Shown: one piece after another, positions 1 to 10,023 of the stretch | Position numbering within the stretch: position 1 is the stretch's first letter | Layout of the letters: each line of letters begins with the position of its first letter | NCBI GenBank assembly: GCA_025459175.1 | Contig: JALORC010000045.1 | Span: 1-64,000, forward strand | Direction: 5' to 3' | Source of the DNA: Planctomycetota bacterium | GTDB lineage: Bacteria; Planctomycetota; UBA1135; UBA2386 | DNA length: 64,000 nucleotides | Program-made: the position numbers and the translations under genes | Notes under the pieces: generated by a model | Told to the model about the DNA's origin: nothing | Databases searched by the model: none | The model's input: the letters and a program-made list of their open reading frames with translations, nothing else

Positions 1-604
1 GGTCCATGCCGTGCTGGTGAACCCGGATTGCACGACGTGCAACACCAACCATCTGCTGGCGGGCTCCGGCGTCAACACTCGACAAGGGGAGCCCAGGATC
101 GCGGCCCGTTGGGTCGGCCCCAATGTCTCGGACGATGCGATCGTCGCGTTCACCAACTCCAGCAACTCGCCGGGCTTCAGCAGCGACATCAACGCGCAGC
201 GCTGGCAGGTGCTCGGCAGCGGCATCGCGCCGACCAACCTGCTCGGCGGCTGCGCGCTCGGCGGCACCAACACGACGACCGGTGGCCCGTTCGTGATCGG
301 CAACCCGAACTTCGCGTTCCGGGTCACCGGCGCCGATCCGGCGGCACTGCTGTTCCTGAACCTCGGCCTGCCGAGCGGCGGCCTGCTCTGCGGCAGCTGC
401 ACCTACACCAATCCGATCGGGCTCGAACTGAAGGCCAACGTCGGCGGCACCGCGACCTCGGTGTTCGCGCTGCCGTGCGATCCGGCGCTGGTGACCTTCC
501 AGATGGAGAGCCAGTGGATCAGCTTCGGCACCGCGTTCTCGCCGTGTCCGCTGCTGGCCGGCGTCTCGGCCTCCAACCGCCTGCTGTTCACGCTGTCGAA
601 CTGA
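1..604 (+). CDS. Secreted hypothetical protein, C-terminal part (5' end outside window)
   Basis: Open frame runs to the window edge; ends ...QMESQWISFGTAFSPCPLLAGVSASNRLLFTLSN*, resembling the C-termini of other secreted proteins in this window. Confidence 0.7.
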   Translation, partial: VHAVLVNPDCTTCNTNHLLAGSGVNTRQGEPRIAARWVGPNVSDDAIVAFTNSSNSPGFSSDINAQRWQVLGSGIAPTNLLGGCALGGTNTTTGGPFVIGNPNFAFRVTGADPAALLFLNLGLPSGGLLCGSCTYTNPIGLELKANVGGTATSVFALPCDPALVTFQMESQWISFGTAFSPCPLLAGVSASNRLLFTLSN

Positions 605-622
605 GTCGGGGCCGCGCCCGAC

Positions 623-970
623 TCACTTCGCGATGCGGACCCAGCCCGAGCGCTCGATCCAAAGGCTGCTCATGCGGCCGTCCGTGGCCTGCACCGGCAG
701 ATGTTCGAAGCCGGTGCCCGAGCCGTCCCAGGCGTCGTCGAACCAGAACGCGTAGGCGTCGGTGACCAGCAGGTCGCCGACGAACGCTCCCGCATAGGTG
801 ACGGGGATGATGCCGGTGCCCCACATCACCACGTTCCACCACGGGCTGTTGACGTAGTGCTTGTGGTCCCAGTCGTCGACCGTGCGGCGCAGCTGGTGCG
901 GGCCGGCGAGGCACGAGGTCGCGGTGACGGCCACCAGGGCCAACGCGGCGGTGCGGAGGAAGGTGCGCAT
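623..970 (-). CDS. DUF3332-like small lipoprotein
   Basis: Signal peptide and lipobox (MRTFLRTAALALVAVTATSCLAG); body ..VNSPWWNVVMWGTGIIPVTYAGAFVGDLLVTDAYAFWFDDAW.. resembles DUF3332. Confidence 0.65.
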   Translation of the reverse strand: MRTFLRTAALALVAVTATSCLAGPHQLRRTVDDWDHKHYVNSPWWNVVMWGTGIIPVTYAGAFVGDLLVTDAYAFWFDDAWDGSGTGFEHLPVQATDGRMSSLWIERSGWVRIAK

Positions 971-1012
971 GCGCGCGAGCCTACGGCACCGGTGCCGGCC
1001 CGCGAAGCGCGT

Positions 1013-1591
1013 TCAGCCGTCGACGCGCGCGTCGAGGCGACGGCGATGCGCGAGCGCGCGGCCGTCGAGTCCGATGCGGACCGCGTGCAGCGCACCGCTG
1101 CGTTCGCGCAGCAGCAGTTCCCAGTGCTCCTCGTGCTGCGGCCCCGACACGATCCAGGCCTCGTCGACGAACGGCGCGCTGCGCAGCGCGGTCGCCAGCA
1201 CGTGCTGCGGCACCTCGGTCAGCGGCACCGTGTGACTGCGTTCGAGCACCGCGCCGTCGTCCGCCAGCAGCACCGAACGGATGTGCGCCGGGTCGGTGTA
1301 GGCGACCTCGACCCGGAACCCGGTGCCGCGGGCGCTCCACTCCCGGCCGGTGTAGCGGCGTTCGCCGTCGGGGGCCACCGCGGTCAGCATCGTGCGCGCG
1401 GCGGGCGGCAGTTCGGCGGGGTGGCACGGCACCACGGCGGCGCCGATCCGACCGCCGTCGAGCCACAGGCGGGCGCCGGCACCCGGCGGCGCCGTGGTGA
1501 GCGCGGTGGCCAGCTCCGTGGCGAACGGGGTCGAGCCCGCACAGGCGGTCAGCAGCGTGAACAACCCGGCCGCGACGTGACAGAGGCGCAT
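1013..1591 (-). CDS. Hypothetical lipoprotein
   Basis: Internal start MRLCHVAAGLFTLLTACAGS with lipobox inside ORF 1013..1660. Confidence 0.55.
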   Translation of the reverse strand: MRLCHVAAGLFTLLTACAGSTPFATELATALTTAPPGAGARLWLDGGRIGAAVVPCHPAELPPAARTMLTAVAPDGERRYTGREWSARGTGFRVEVAYTDPAHIRSVLLADDGAVLERSHTVPLTEVPQHVLATALRSAPFVDEAWIVSGPQHEEHWELLLRERSGALHAVRIGLDGRALAHRRRLDARVDG

Positions 1592-1677
1592 CCGACCACT
1601 TTCCCGGCCGGAACCGGCAGCGCAATAGCGGCGGAGCCTTGATCCTGTGCCGTGGCTCAAGACACTGGCGGCACGCC

Positions 1678-2301
1678 ATGATCGAGCAACCCTTCGCCCA
1701 GATCGTCGATTCCCTCGCTGCCAAGACTCCGACGCCCGGCGGTGGGGCGGCCGCCGCGATGGCCGGCTGCATGGGCGCCGCCCTGTTCCTGATGGTGGTG
1801 CGCTTCTCGCGCGGCAAGAAGGCCAACCTCGAGCGCGACGGTGAACTGCAGGCGGCGGAGACCCAGCTCGAAGGCCACCTGCAGCGGCTCAAGCCGATGG
1901 CCGAGCGCGACTGTCGCTCGTTCGACCTGGTGTCGGCGGCCTACGGCATGCCGAAGGACAGCGACGCCCAGAAGGCGCTGCGCGAGAAGGCGATCCAGGA
2001 GGCGATGGTCGGCGCGATGGTGGTGCCCGAGGAGACGCTGTGCATGGTGCGCGACGTGTTCGTCGGCATGCACAAGGTGGTCGGCTGCATCGGCAAGGCG
2101 ATCGTCAGCGACCTCGCTTCCGGGGCCTCGCTGCTGCTCGCCGCGGCCGAAGGTGCGTTCCTCAACGTGCGCATCAACGCCGCCTTCCTGACCAATCGCG
2201 AGCTCGCCGACCGCACGCTGGCGCGCGCCAGCGAGGTGCTGGCCGAGATCCGCCGTCAACAGCAGGCGATCGCCGTCTCGGTCGACAAGATGCTCGCATG
2301 A
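1678..2301 (+). CDS. Stand-alone cyclodeaminase/cyclohydrolase (FTCD C-terminal family)
   Basis: MIEQPFAQIVDSLAAKTPTPGGGAAAAMAGCMGAALFLMVVRFS: PGGG motif typical of the FTCD_C family. Confidence 0.9.
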   Translation: MIEQPFAQIVDSLAAKTPTPGGGAAAAMAGCMGAALFLMVVRFSRGKKANLERDGELQAAETQLEGHLQRLKPMAERDCRSFDLVSAAYGMPKDSDAQKALREKAIQEAMVGAMVVPEETLCMVRDVFVGMHKVVGCIGKAIVSDLASGASLLLAAAEGAFLNVRINAAFLTNRELADRTLARASEVLAEIRRQQQAIAVSVDKMLA

Positions 2302-3842
2302 ACGCGCCACGCCCGCCGCTGCTGCTCTGTGTGCTCGACGGCTTCGGGGAGGCCGCGCCCGGCCCCGCCAACGCGATCCATCGCGCGATGCCACGCTTCT
2401 GGTTCGACCTGCGTGAGCGTTGGCCCACCACGCTGCTGCAGGCGAGCGGCGAGGACGTCGGCCTGCCGTGCGGCCTGATGGGCAACTCCGAGGTCGGCCA
2501 CCTCAACATCGGCGCCGGCCGCGTGGTGTTCCAGGAGATCACCCGCATCGATCGGGAGATCCGCGAGGGGCGCTTCGCGCAGAACGCGGCGCTGCGCTCG
2601 GCCATCGACCACGCGGTGCGGCAGCGCAGCACGCTGCACCTGTTCGGCCTCTGTTCCGACGGTGGCGTGCACAGCAGCGACCAGCACCTGCACGCGCTGC
2701 TGGCGATGGCGAAGGCGGCGGGACTCACCGGCGACCGCGTGCTGCTGCACGCGTTCCTCGACGGCCGCGACACGCCGCCGCGTTCGGCCGGGCCGTTCGT
2801 GGCCCGTATCGAGCAGTGGATGGGGCAGCTCGGCACCGGTCGCATCGCCACCGTGATCGGCCGCTACTACGCGATGGACCGCGACCAGCGCTGGGAACGC
2901 GTGCAGAAGGCCTACGACGCGCTGGTGCTGGGCCAGGGCCATGTCGCGGCGACGGCCCAGGCGGCGATCGCGGCCGCCTACGCGCGCAACGAGGGCGACG
3001 AGTTCGTGCTGCCGACGGTGATCGGTTCGCCCGACCACGGCCGCGTGCGCAGCGGCGACGCGGTGATCTTCTTCAACTACCGCACCGATCGGGCGCGGCA
3101 GCTGACCGACGCGTTCGTCGGCGCCGACTTCCGCGGTTTCCCGCGCGCGTCGGTGCCGGTCGTGCACTACGTGACGATGACGCGCTACCGCGAGGACCTG
3201 CCGTGCCCGGTGGCGTTCCCGCCGCAGAACCTCGACGGCATCTTCCCGCAGGCGATCAGCCGCGCCGGCATGCGCCAACTGCGCATCGCCGAGACCGAGA
3301 AGTACGCGCACGTGACGTTCTTCTTCTCCGGCGGCGAGGAGAAGGAGTATCCGGGCGAGCGGCGCGTGCTGATCCCGAGTCCCAAGGTCGCCACCTACGA
3401 TCTGCAGCCGGAGATGTCGGCGGTGCCGGTGACCGACGCGCTGCTGCGCGAGCTGGCGTCGGGGCAGCGGCCGGACGTGACGATCCTGAACTTCGCCAAC
3501 GCCGACATGGTCGGTCACAGCGGCATCATCCCGGCCGCGATGCAGGCGGTGCAGACGATCGACCAGTGTCTCGCGCGGATCGTGCCGGCCTACCTCGCTC
3601 TCGGTGGCACCGTCGCGATCACCGCCGACCACGGCAACGTCGAGATGATGATCGATCCGGTGACCGGCGAGCCTCACACCGCACACACGACCAATCCGGT
3701 GCCGCTGGTGATCGCCGGCGAAGGCGCGCGTGGTCGCACGCTGCGTCCGGGTGGCCGGCTCTGCGACATCGCCACCACGCTGCTGCCGATCCTCGGCCTG
3801 CCGCGTGCGGCCGGCATGGACGGCGTGGACCTGTTCGCATGA
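2298..3842 (+). CDS. gpmI: 2,3-bisphosphoglycerate-independent phosphoglycerate mutase
   Basis: LLLCVLDGFGEA, MGNSEVGHLNIGAGR, TADHGNVEMMIDPVTGEPHTAHTTNPVPLV motifs; start overlaps the upstream stop (ATGA). Confidence 0.96.
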   Translation: MNAPRPPLLLCVLDGFGEAAPGPANAIHRAMPRFWFDLRERWPTTLLQASGEDVGLPCGLMGNSEVGHLNIGAGRVVFQEITRIDREIREGRFAQNAALRSAIDHAVRQRSTLHLFGLCSDGGVHSSDQHLHALLAMAKAAGLTGDRVLLHAFLDGRDTPPRSAGPFVARIEQWMGQLGTGRIATVIGRYYAMDRDQRWERVQKAYDALVLGQGHVAATAQAAIAAAYARNEGDEFVLPTVIGSPDHGRVRSGDAVIFFNYRTDRARQLTDAFVGADFRGFPRASVPVVHYVTMTRYREDLPCPVAFPPQNLDGIFPQAISRAGMRQLRIAETEKYAHVTFFFSGGEEKEYPGERRVLIPSPKVATYDLQPEMSAVPVTDALLRELASGQRPDVTILNFANADMVGHSGIIPAAMQAVQTIDQCLARIVPAYLALGGTVAITADHGNVEMMIDPVTGEPHTAHTTNPVPLVIAGEGARGRTLRPGGRLCDIATTLLPILGLPRAAGMDGVDLFA

Positions 3843-5221
3843 ACCTGCTTCGCATCGCTGTGGCGCTCGTGCTGTCGACCGCTGGCTTGGCGCAGGAGCC
3901 GCCGCCCGCTTCGCCGCCCGCGATCGGCGCCGAAGTGGCGCGGCTGCTGGCGAACGTCGATGCCGAACGCATCGACACGACCGTGCGCAAGCTGGTCGGC
4001 TTCGGCACCCGCCACGTGTTGTCGCGCACCGACAGCGACACCGAGGGCACCGGCGCCGCGCGCCGTTGGCTGCGCGCCGAGTTCGATGCGATCGCCGCGG
4101 CCAGCGGCGGCCGCCTGACGGTGGCGTTGCAGGAGGCGGTGGTGCCCTGCACCCGACCCGGCATGCCGCGCGAGCTGGCGATCGTCAACGTGATCGCGAC
4201 GCTGCGCGGCAGCAGCGATCCCGACCGCGTCTACGTCGTCGGTGGTCACTACGACTCGCGCAACGGCGACGGCGCCGATGGCAAGGAGCTGGCGCCGGGC
4301 GCCGTCGACGATGCGTCCGGCACCGCGGTGGCGCTCGAGGCCTGTCGGGTGCTCGCCGCGCGTGCGTTCCCGGCCACCATCGTGTTCGTCGCCTACGACG
4401 CCGAGGAGCAGGGGCTGCTCGGTTCGGCGGCGCATGCGAAGGCGCTGGTCGACAGCGGCGTGCGCGTCGACGGCATGATCGGCTGCGACATCGTCGGCAA
4501 CACGCTCGGCATGGACGGCCGGCGCCACGACCGCCACGTGCGCTGCTTCAGCTACGCGCCGAGCGGCAACGACAGCCTCGGTCGCAGCATGGCGCGCGCG
4601 GTCGCGTTCGCCGCGCGCACGTACGTGCCGGAGTTCGGCGTCAAGCTGATCTGGCGCGGCGATCGCTACGGGCGCGGCGGCGACCACCGTTCGTTCTTCG
4701 AACAAGGCGTACCGGCGGTGCGGCTCAGCGAGCCGCGCGAGGACTTCTCGCGCCAGCACCAGAACGTCGTCGAGCGCGATGGCGCCCCGTACGGCGATCT
4801 GCCGGCGTGGTTCGACCGCGCCTACACCGCGCGGGTCACGCAGGTGGTGGTGGCGACGTTGGCCGAGCTGGCCTCGGCGCCGCCGCCGCCGCGGGTCGTC
4901 AATGCGCAGCTGCGCCGCGACCGCTACGACACCGAACTGGTCTACGAGCTGCCGGAAGGCATCGCCTGCGAGTTCGTCTGGCGCGAGACCACCGACGCCG
5001 ACTGGACCCACACGATCGACATGGCCGCGGCCGCGCCGCGCGCCACCGCCAGCGGCCGCTGGCTGGCGACGCTGAGTTCGGTCTGCCTCGACGACGTCGT
5101 GGTCGGCGTGCGCGCGGTCGGCGCCGACGGCAGTCGCAGCCGTGTCGCGACCCCGCCGGAACCGGACCGGTTCGACCAACGCGCGCGCGCGCCGCGCGGC
5201 ACGGAGACGACAGGACGATGA
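3839..5221 (+). CDS. M28-family metallopeptidase (secreted)
   Basis: Signal peptide; VVGGHYDSRNGDG..APGAVDDASGTAVALE, YDAEEQGLLGSAAHA, GGDHRSFFEQGVPAVRL. Confidence 0.9.
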   Translation: MNLLRIAVALVLSTAGLAQEPPPASPPAIGAEVARLLANVDAERIDTTVRKLVGFGTRHVLSRTDSDTEGTGAARRWLRAEFDAIAAASGGRLTVALQEAVVPCTRPGMPRELAIVNVIATLRGSSDPDRVYVVGGHYDSRNGDGADGKELAPGAVDDASGTAVALEACRVLAARAFPATIVFVAYDAEEQGLLGSAAHAKALVDSGVRVDGMIGCDIVGNTLGMDGRRHDRHVRCFSYAPSGNDSLGRSMARAVAFAARTYVPEFGVKLIWRGDRYGRGGDHRSFFEQGVPAVRLSEPREDFSRQHQNVVERDGAPYGDLPAWFDRAYTARVTQVVVATLAELASAPPPPRVVNAQLRRDRYDTELVYELPEGIACEFVWRETTDADWTHTIDMAAAAPRATASGRWLATLSSVCLDDVVVGVRAVGADGSRSRVATPPEPDRFDQRARAPRGTETTGR

Positions 5222-7908
5222 ACACGAGCCCGAAGATGCGAACGCGCGCGCTGCCGTCGCCGTGGTCGACGCTGGTGCTGGCGCTCGGCGCCTGCGGGGT
5301 CGGCAACGGCAGCGAGATCGGTCCGGTGCTGCCCGACCAGCCCGACGACAGCTGCAAGGTGGTGGTGCTCGACGACCAGTTCCGCGGCGTCACCGGGGCC
5401 ACGGTGTCGATCGGCACCGCGCGGGCGCTGACCGGGCGCAACGGCCGCGGCGATCTGTTCGCCAGTCCACGCGGTCGGGTGTTGGTGCGGGTCGATGTCG
5501 AGCACGGCGCCGCGCAGGCTGGCGACGTGCTCGGTGGCTACACGGTGGCGCAGACGATCGTCGGTCCGGATCTGCCGGCGGTGTTGCACGTGCCCGATCT
5601 GCCCGACAGCGCCACCCGCTTGGTCGCGCCCGGCACGCAGAGCCTGGCGATCAGCGTCACCACGCCGGCCGGCAGCATCGTGACGCTGCCGGCCGGTGGT
5701 TCGCTCGGCGGACCGCCGGGCGGCGTGTCGGTGGTGCTGCGCGCCGGCGACCTGCAGGCGTCGAACCTGCCCGGCGATCTGCCCGGTGATGCCGGCGGTG
5801 CGTTGCTGTTCTCCCGCGCAGTGATGATCGCGCCGGCGAGTGCGACGTTCGTGCCCGGGCTGACCTTGGACGTCGCCGACGAACTCGGTGCCGGCAGCAC
5901 GGCGCCGCGGCTGTTCCATCTCGACGGGGCCACCGGTGAATGGACCGAGGTCGCGGCAACCACGGCCGCCGGCGGCGGTCGTCTGACCGCGACCGCAGCG
6001 GCGGTGACCGGCGGGCTCTACGCGTTCGCGTTGCCGGTCCCGGGCACCACGATCAGCGGGCGCATCGTCGACGCGGCCGGCAACGGGATGCCGGCGGCGA
6101 TGCTGCGCTGCGACGGGCGCAGTGCGCGCAGCGAGGGCGATGGCCGCTTCTCGATCGATCGCATCGCCGCGACGCTCGCCGACGGCTCGCCGCGCCAGGC
6201 GACCTTGGCGGCGTTCGCCGGGGGCAGCTGGCTGCCGGTGCGGGCGGCGCAGACGTTCGATGCCGGCCCGGCACCGGTCGCGCTGCCCGACCTGCGGCTC
6301 GACACCGTGTTCGCCGGCGACATCCGCGTGCAGCAGATCGTGCGCGGGCGGGCCAACGCGTTCGCGCCGGCGCGCATCTCGTCGCAGAACGGCGACGTCG
6401 CGCTCGCCTCGACCAGCGATGCCAATGGCCAGGTGACGTTCGAGGACGTGCCGGCCGACTTCTTCGGCTTCCAGGACGGCGTGCCGCTGAGCGGCATCGA
6501 GCTGCTGCAGGGCCAGTCGGTCGCGTTCCTCGATCGTGGTCGCCGCCGCCTCGACGCGCTGCAGTTCCAGCAGCGGCGGGCCTGGGTGCAGGGTGCGCGC
6601 CGCAGCCGCATCTACATCAGCGACGACGTCGGCGGCGGTCCGCTCGCGAACGCGTTCGTCGTCGGCGGCGCCACCCCCGGCGAAGGCCTGATCGGCGAGA
6701 CGCGCGACGGCGCCACGGTGTTCGCCGCGCGCGACGTCTCCGGTCGCGCCACCGTGTCGCGCCGCTCGCAGCGCGATGGTGCGAGTCGCGTCGACGCGTT
6801 CACGATCGTCGCCCCCGACGGCGACCTGCTCGAACTGCCGCTGCCGCGCCTGCGCCGCACCGCGGTCGGCGCCTTCGACCGGCACGGTCTGGTGGCCGGC
6901 GCGCTGGTCGGTGCCGATCCGTCGCGCGAGCACGCGTTGCGCAGCACGCGCCGCATCTCGCTGCAGGAATGGTGGGACGACGTCGTCGACGGCGTGCCGA
7001 TCCGTTCGGCGCTGCCGCTCGATCTCGATCCGGCGCTGACGCACGACCGGTTCGTGGTCGGCGTCGATGCCATCGGTGGCAACCTCGCCGCCGTCGAGTT
7101 CACCCGCACCGCGGGCATCGACACGCTGCTCAACGTCGCCGTCGCTGCCGACGTGACGCCGAACGAAGGGGCCCGCATCGAGCTCGAGCTGCCGTTCGCG
7201 GCGCCGGCGACCAGCGTGTTCGTGGCGAGCGGCGCGCTGGTCGGGCTCGCCCCCGAGATCGATGTCGGCGGTCTGCAGTTCGACCTCGCGCTGCGCCAGC
7301 CGTCGGGGCGGGTCGTCGACGTGGCGCGCGGACTCAGTGGCAACTTGACGCGGCTCGGCGACGACCTGCGCTTCCAGCTGCCCGAGCTGTCGGGGCCGCT
7401 GGCCGGGCACGAATGGCTGGTGCTGCTGCGGTCGTCGAGCACCGGCCCCGGGGTCAGCGCCGCCCATTCGAGCCTGTGCGTGTTGCGGGCGCCGACGCAG
7501 CCGCCACAGCCGTTCCGGCTGCCTGCGTTCCCGAGCATCGTCGCGCCGGCCCCCGGTGGCACCGTCGCCGCGAACGGCTTCGCGGTCGAGTTCACGCTGC
7601 CGGCGGGCGCCGTCTGCGGCACCATCGATCTCGTCTCGGCGACCGGCGGCGAGCCGCTGTCCTGGCGCGTCGTGGTGCCGCCGAACGCGACCCGCTTCGA
7701 CTTCGTCACGCTGCCGGCCACGGCGCCGACGCCGCTGGTCGCCGGGCGCGCCTACACGCTGACGGTGTCGGCGTACTTCGGTGCCGGCGTGTTGTCCTCG
7801 TCGGCGAATCCGTATCGCGAACTCACCACGTTCTGGCAGTCGATCGGCGCGGCCGAACGTGGCGTCGTGCACGTCGCGCGCCGCTCGCTGGTGATCGACA
7901 CGCCGTGA
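5218..7908 (+). CDS. Large secreted/lipoprotein with carboxypeptidase-regulatory-like repeats
   Basis: MNTSPKMRTRALPSPWSTLVLALGACGVGNG lipobox; repeated 'GRIVDAAGNGMPAAMLRCDG' type modules; ATGA overlap with upstream gene. Confidence 0.75.
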   Translation: MNTSPKMRTRALPSPWSTLVLALGACGVGNGSEIGPVLPDQPDDSCKVVVLDDQFRGVTGATVSIGTARALTGRNGRGDLFASPRGRVLVRVDVEHGAAQAGDVLGGYTVAQTIVGPDLPAVLHVPDLPDSATRLVAPGTQSLAISVTTPAGSIVTLPAGGSLGGPPGGVSVVLRAGDLQASNLPGDLPGDAGGALLFSRAVMIAPASATFVPGLTLDVADELGAGSTAPRLFHLDGATGEWTEVAATTAAGGGRLTATAAAVTGGLYAFALPVPGTTISGRIVDAAGNGMPAAMLRCDGRSARSEGDGRFSIDRIAATLADGSPRQATLAAFAGGSWLPVRAAQTFDAGPAPVALPDLRLDTVFAGDIRVQQIVRGRANAFAPARISSQNGDVALASTSDANGQVTFEDVPADFFGFQDGVPLSGIELLQGQSVAFLDRGRRRLDALQFQQRRAWVQGARRSRIYISDDVGGGPLANAFVVGGATPGEGLIGETRDGATVFAARDVSGRATVSRRSQRDGASRVDAFTIVAPDGDLLELPLPRLRRTAVGAFDRHGLVAGALVGADPSREHALRSTRRISLQEWWDDVVDGVPIRSALPLDLDPALTHDRFVVGVDAIGGNLAAVEFTRTAGIDTLLNVAVAADVTPNEGARIELELPFAAPATSVFVASGALVGLAPEIDVGGLQFDLALRQPSGRVVDVARGLSGNLTRLGDDLRFQLPELSGPLAGHEWLVLLRSSSTGPGVSAAHSSLCVLRAPTQPPQPFRLPAFPSIVAPAPGGTVAANGFAVEFTLPAGAVCGTIDLVSATGGEPLSWRVVVPPNATRFDFVTLPATAPTPLVAGRAYTLTVSAYFGAGVLSSSANPYRELTTFWQSIGAAERGVVHVARRSLVIDTP

Positions 7909-9197
7909 GGTGCGCGCGCCAGCCTGGCCGGGCGCGGGCTGCGGTGCTGCTGGTCGCGGCCAGCCTCGCGGCCTGCCGCAGTGCCCAGCCGGTGTCGACG
8001 CCGGCGGAACAGCTCGAGCTGGCGGCGTCGGCGCTGCGCGAAGGGCGGCTCGAGGAGGCTTCGGCGCTGGTGGCCGGCGTGCGCCAGCGGCATCCGGAGG
8101 ACGTGCAAGCCGCACAGTGGAGCAGCTTCCTCGCCGAGCTGACGTGGCGCGATGACCACGCCATCCGCGAACAACAGGCGGCGATCCGCAACCTGCGCAG
8201 TGCCGGCGACCAGTCGGCCGAAGCGGCGCTGCGCGGTCGCCTCGGCGAGCTGTTGTTCCAGGCCGGGCGCTGGGGCGAGTGTGCCGAGCCGCTGTCGGCC
8301 GGCGCCGCCGCCACCGACGGCGAACGTCGACGCGCGTTCGCGGCCGTCGCCGGCTGGCTGCCGTCGGTGCGCAAGGCCTCGGGGCCGATCGTCACCGAGC
8401 AGCGGCTGTTGCCCGGCGACGCCGCCGAGTTCGTGTGCGGCAGCGGCGACCGCCGCCGCCCGTTCGCGATCGACACCGGCACCTCGATGACGACGCTCGG
8501 TCGTTCGTTCGCCGACGAACTCGAAGTGCGCGGCCGGCGGCCGGCCGGGCAGGCGCTCGACAGCGCCGGTCGCGGCCTGCCGGTCGAGGTCGGGGCGCTG
8601 CTGCAGTTCGAGGTCGGCGACATCGCGATCGGGGCGGTGCCGGTGCTGGTCGTCGACGATGCGGCGCTCCGCTTGCGCGACCTGTTCGGCGGGGCCGAGC
8701 GGGTGCCGCGCGGCGTGCTCGGGCTCGATCTGCTGGCGGCGGTGCGCCTGACGCTCGATCCCGAACGGCAGAGCGTGACGCTCGAACTCCCGCAGGGGCT
8801 GCCCGAGGGGCAATCGGTGCAGTGTGTGCGGGTCGACGGTCGGTGCCTGGTGCCGGTGTTCGTCGAAGGTGTGCGCCTGTGGTTCGTGCTCGACACCGGC
8901 GCCAGCCACTCGAGCCTCAGCGAATCAGGGTTGCGCCGCCTGCCCGGCGGCGACCGCCGCGCGGTGCCGGCGTTCCGCCGCGTGCGCACCGTCGGCGGCG
9001 GCATGGTGTCGGTCCGCGAAGTGCGCGATCTGGTGCTGCGCTGCAGCGAGGCGCGCTTCCTCGGGGTGACGCTGCCGGTGGTCGCCCGCGGAGCCGGCGC
9101 GACCTTCCCGATCGACGGCGTGCTCGGCGTCGACCTGCTCAGCAAGTGCCGCGTCACGCTGGACCGCGGCCGGGCGCGCTTCAGTACTCCGTCCTAG
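7905..9197 (+). CDS. Retropepsin-like aspartyl protease lipoprotein with two protease motifs
   Basis: GTG start overlapping the upstream stop (GTGA); lipobox VAASLAAC; two DTG motifs (AIDTGTSMTTLG, VLDTGASHSSLS). Confidence 0.8.
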   Translation: MRCARQPGRARAAVLLVAASLAACRSAQPVSTPAEQLELAASALREGRLEEASALVAGVRQRHPEDVQAAQWSSFLAELTWRDDHAIREQQAAIRNLRSAGDQSAEAALRGRLGELLFQAGRWGECAEPLSAGAAATDGERRRAFAAVAGWLPSVRKASGPIVTEQRLLPGDAAEFVCGSGDRRRPFAIDTGTSMTTLGRSFADELEVRGRRPAGQALDSAGRGLPVEVGALLQFEVGDIAIGAVPVLVVDDAALRLRDLFGGAERVPRGVLGLDLLAAVRLTLDPERQSVTLELPQGLPEGQSVQCVRVDGRCLVPVFVEGVRLWFVLDTGASHSSLSESGLRRLPGGDRRAVPAFRRVRTVGGGMVSVREVRDLVLRCSEARFLGVTLPVVARGAGATFPIDGVLGVDLLSKCRVTLDRGRARFSTPS

Positions 9198-9240
9198 GCC
9201 CTCGCCGGGCGCCGGGCCGGTGGGTATGAACTGGTGCATG

Positions 9241-10023
9241 AACGGGAACGAGCCGCCGGAAGGCGCCGCGCCGGGTGAAGCATCCGGGGGCGATCCGCCA
9301 ACAGCGAATGGCGCTGACCTGGTTCGGCTCGAGGTCGCCAGGTTGCGTGGGGTCGCGGCATTGGCGTCGACGCTGATGCACGACCTCAACAACCATCTGA
9401 ACAGCTGCCTCGCGCTGGCGATGGTGGCCCGGCCACAGCTGCAGGACCCGGTCGACATCACGCTGCACGACGACCTGTGCCGCGGCGTGCAGCAGGGCGC
9501 CGGTCTCGCCCGCGCGATGGTCGGGTTGCTGCAGCGCCTGCCGCGGTTGCCGCGCGAGGTGGTGCCGGCGGTGCAGTTGCTCGACGGCGCGCTCGCGGCG
9601 ATCACCAAGGTCGCGCAGCAACGCGAGGTGCAGCTGCAGGTCGTGCGGGCGCCGGAGCTGCCGCGCGTGCGCACCGTCGTCGCCGAGGCGACCAGTGCGC
9701 TGCTGCTGACGTTCTCGGCGTTGGTGGCGGCGAAGCCGTCGCGGCTCGAGGTGATCGGCGACGAAGCCGTGCTGTCGCTCGCCGGCGGCCGCCCCCGCCG
9801 GTGTGCGCGCGTGCGCGTGCTGGCCGTCGGCATCAACCCGCATGCTGCCGCCGAGATCGCGGTGGCGCTGGCGGGTGCGGGCAGCCTCGGCGTCCGCGCG
9901 GGTCTCGATCGCGGTGGTCTGTTGCAGGCCGCGATCGCGCAGCGAGTGCTCGGTGGCGACCTGGTGGCGGTATCTCACCGCGACGGGATCGAACTCGTGC
10001 TCGGCTGGCCGGCCTCCGGCTGA
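9241..10023 (+). CDS. Degenerate histidine-kinase-like protein
   Basis: HisKA-like 'ALASTLMHDLNNHLNSCLALAMVA'; C-terminus resembles a CA domain but lacks clear N and G boxes. Confidence 0.6.
   Translation, partial: NGNEPPEGAAPGEASGGDPPTANGADLVRLEVARLRGVAALASTLMHDLNNHLNSCLALAMVARPQLQDPVDITLHDDLCRGVQQGAGLARAMVGLLQRLPRLPREVVPAVQLLDGALAAITKVAQQREVQLQVVRAPELPRVRTVVAEATSALLLTFSALVAAKPSRLEVIGDEAVLSLAGGRPRRCARVRVLAVGINPHAAAEIAVALAGAGSLGVRAGLDRGGLLQAAIAQRVLGGDLVAVSHRDGIELVLGWPASG

Noticed and set aside
4942-8115. 1057-aa antisense ORF, and similar very long antisense ORFs (e.g. 46135..48519, 30033..34136, 3674..5179)
   Set aside because: Shadow frames created by high GC; Arg/His/Ala-rich translations with no recognisable motifs, opposite clearly coding genes.
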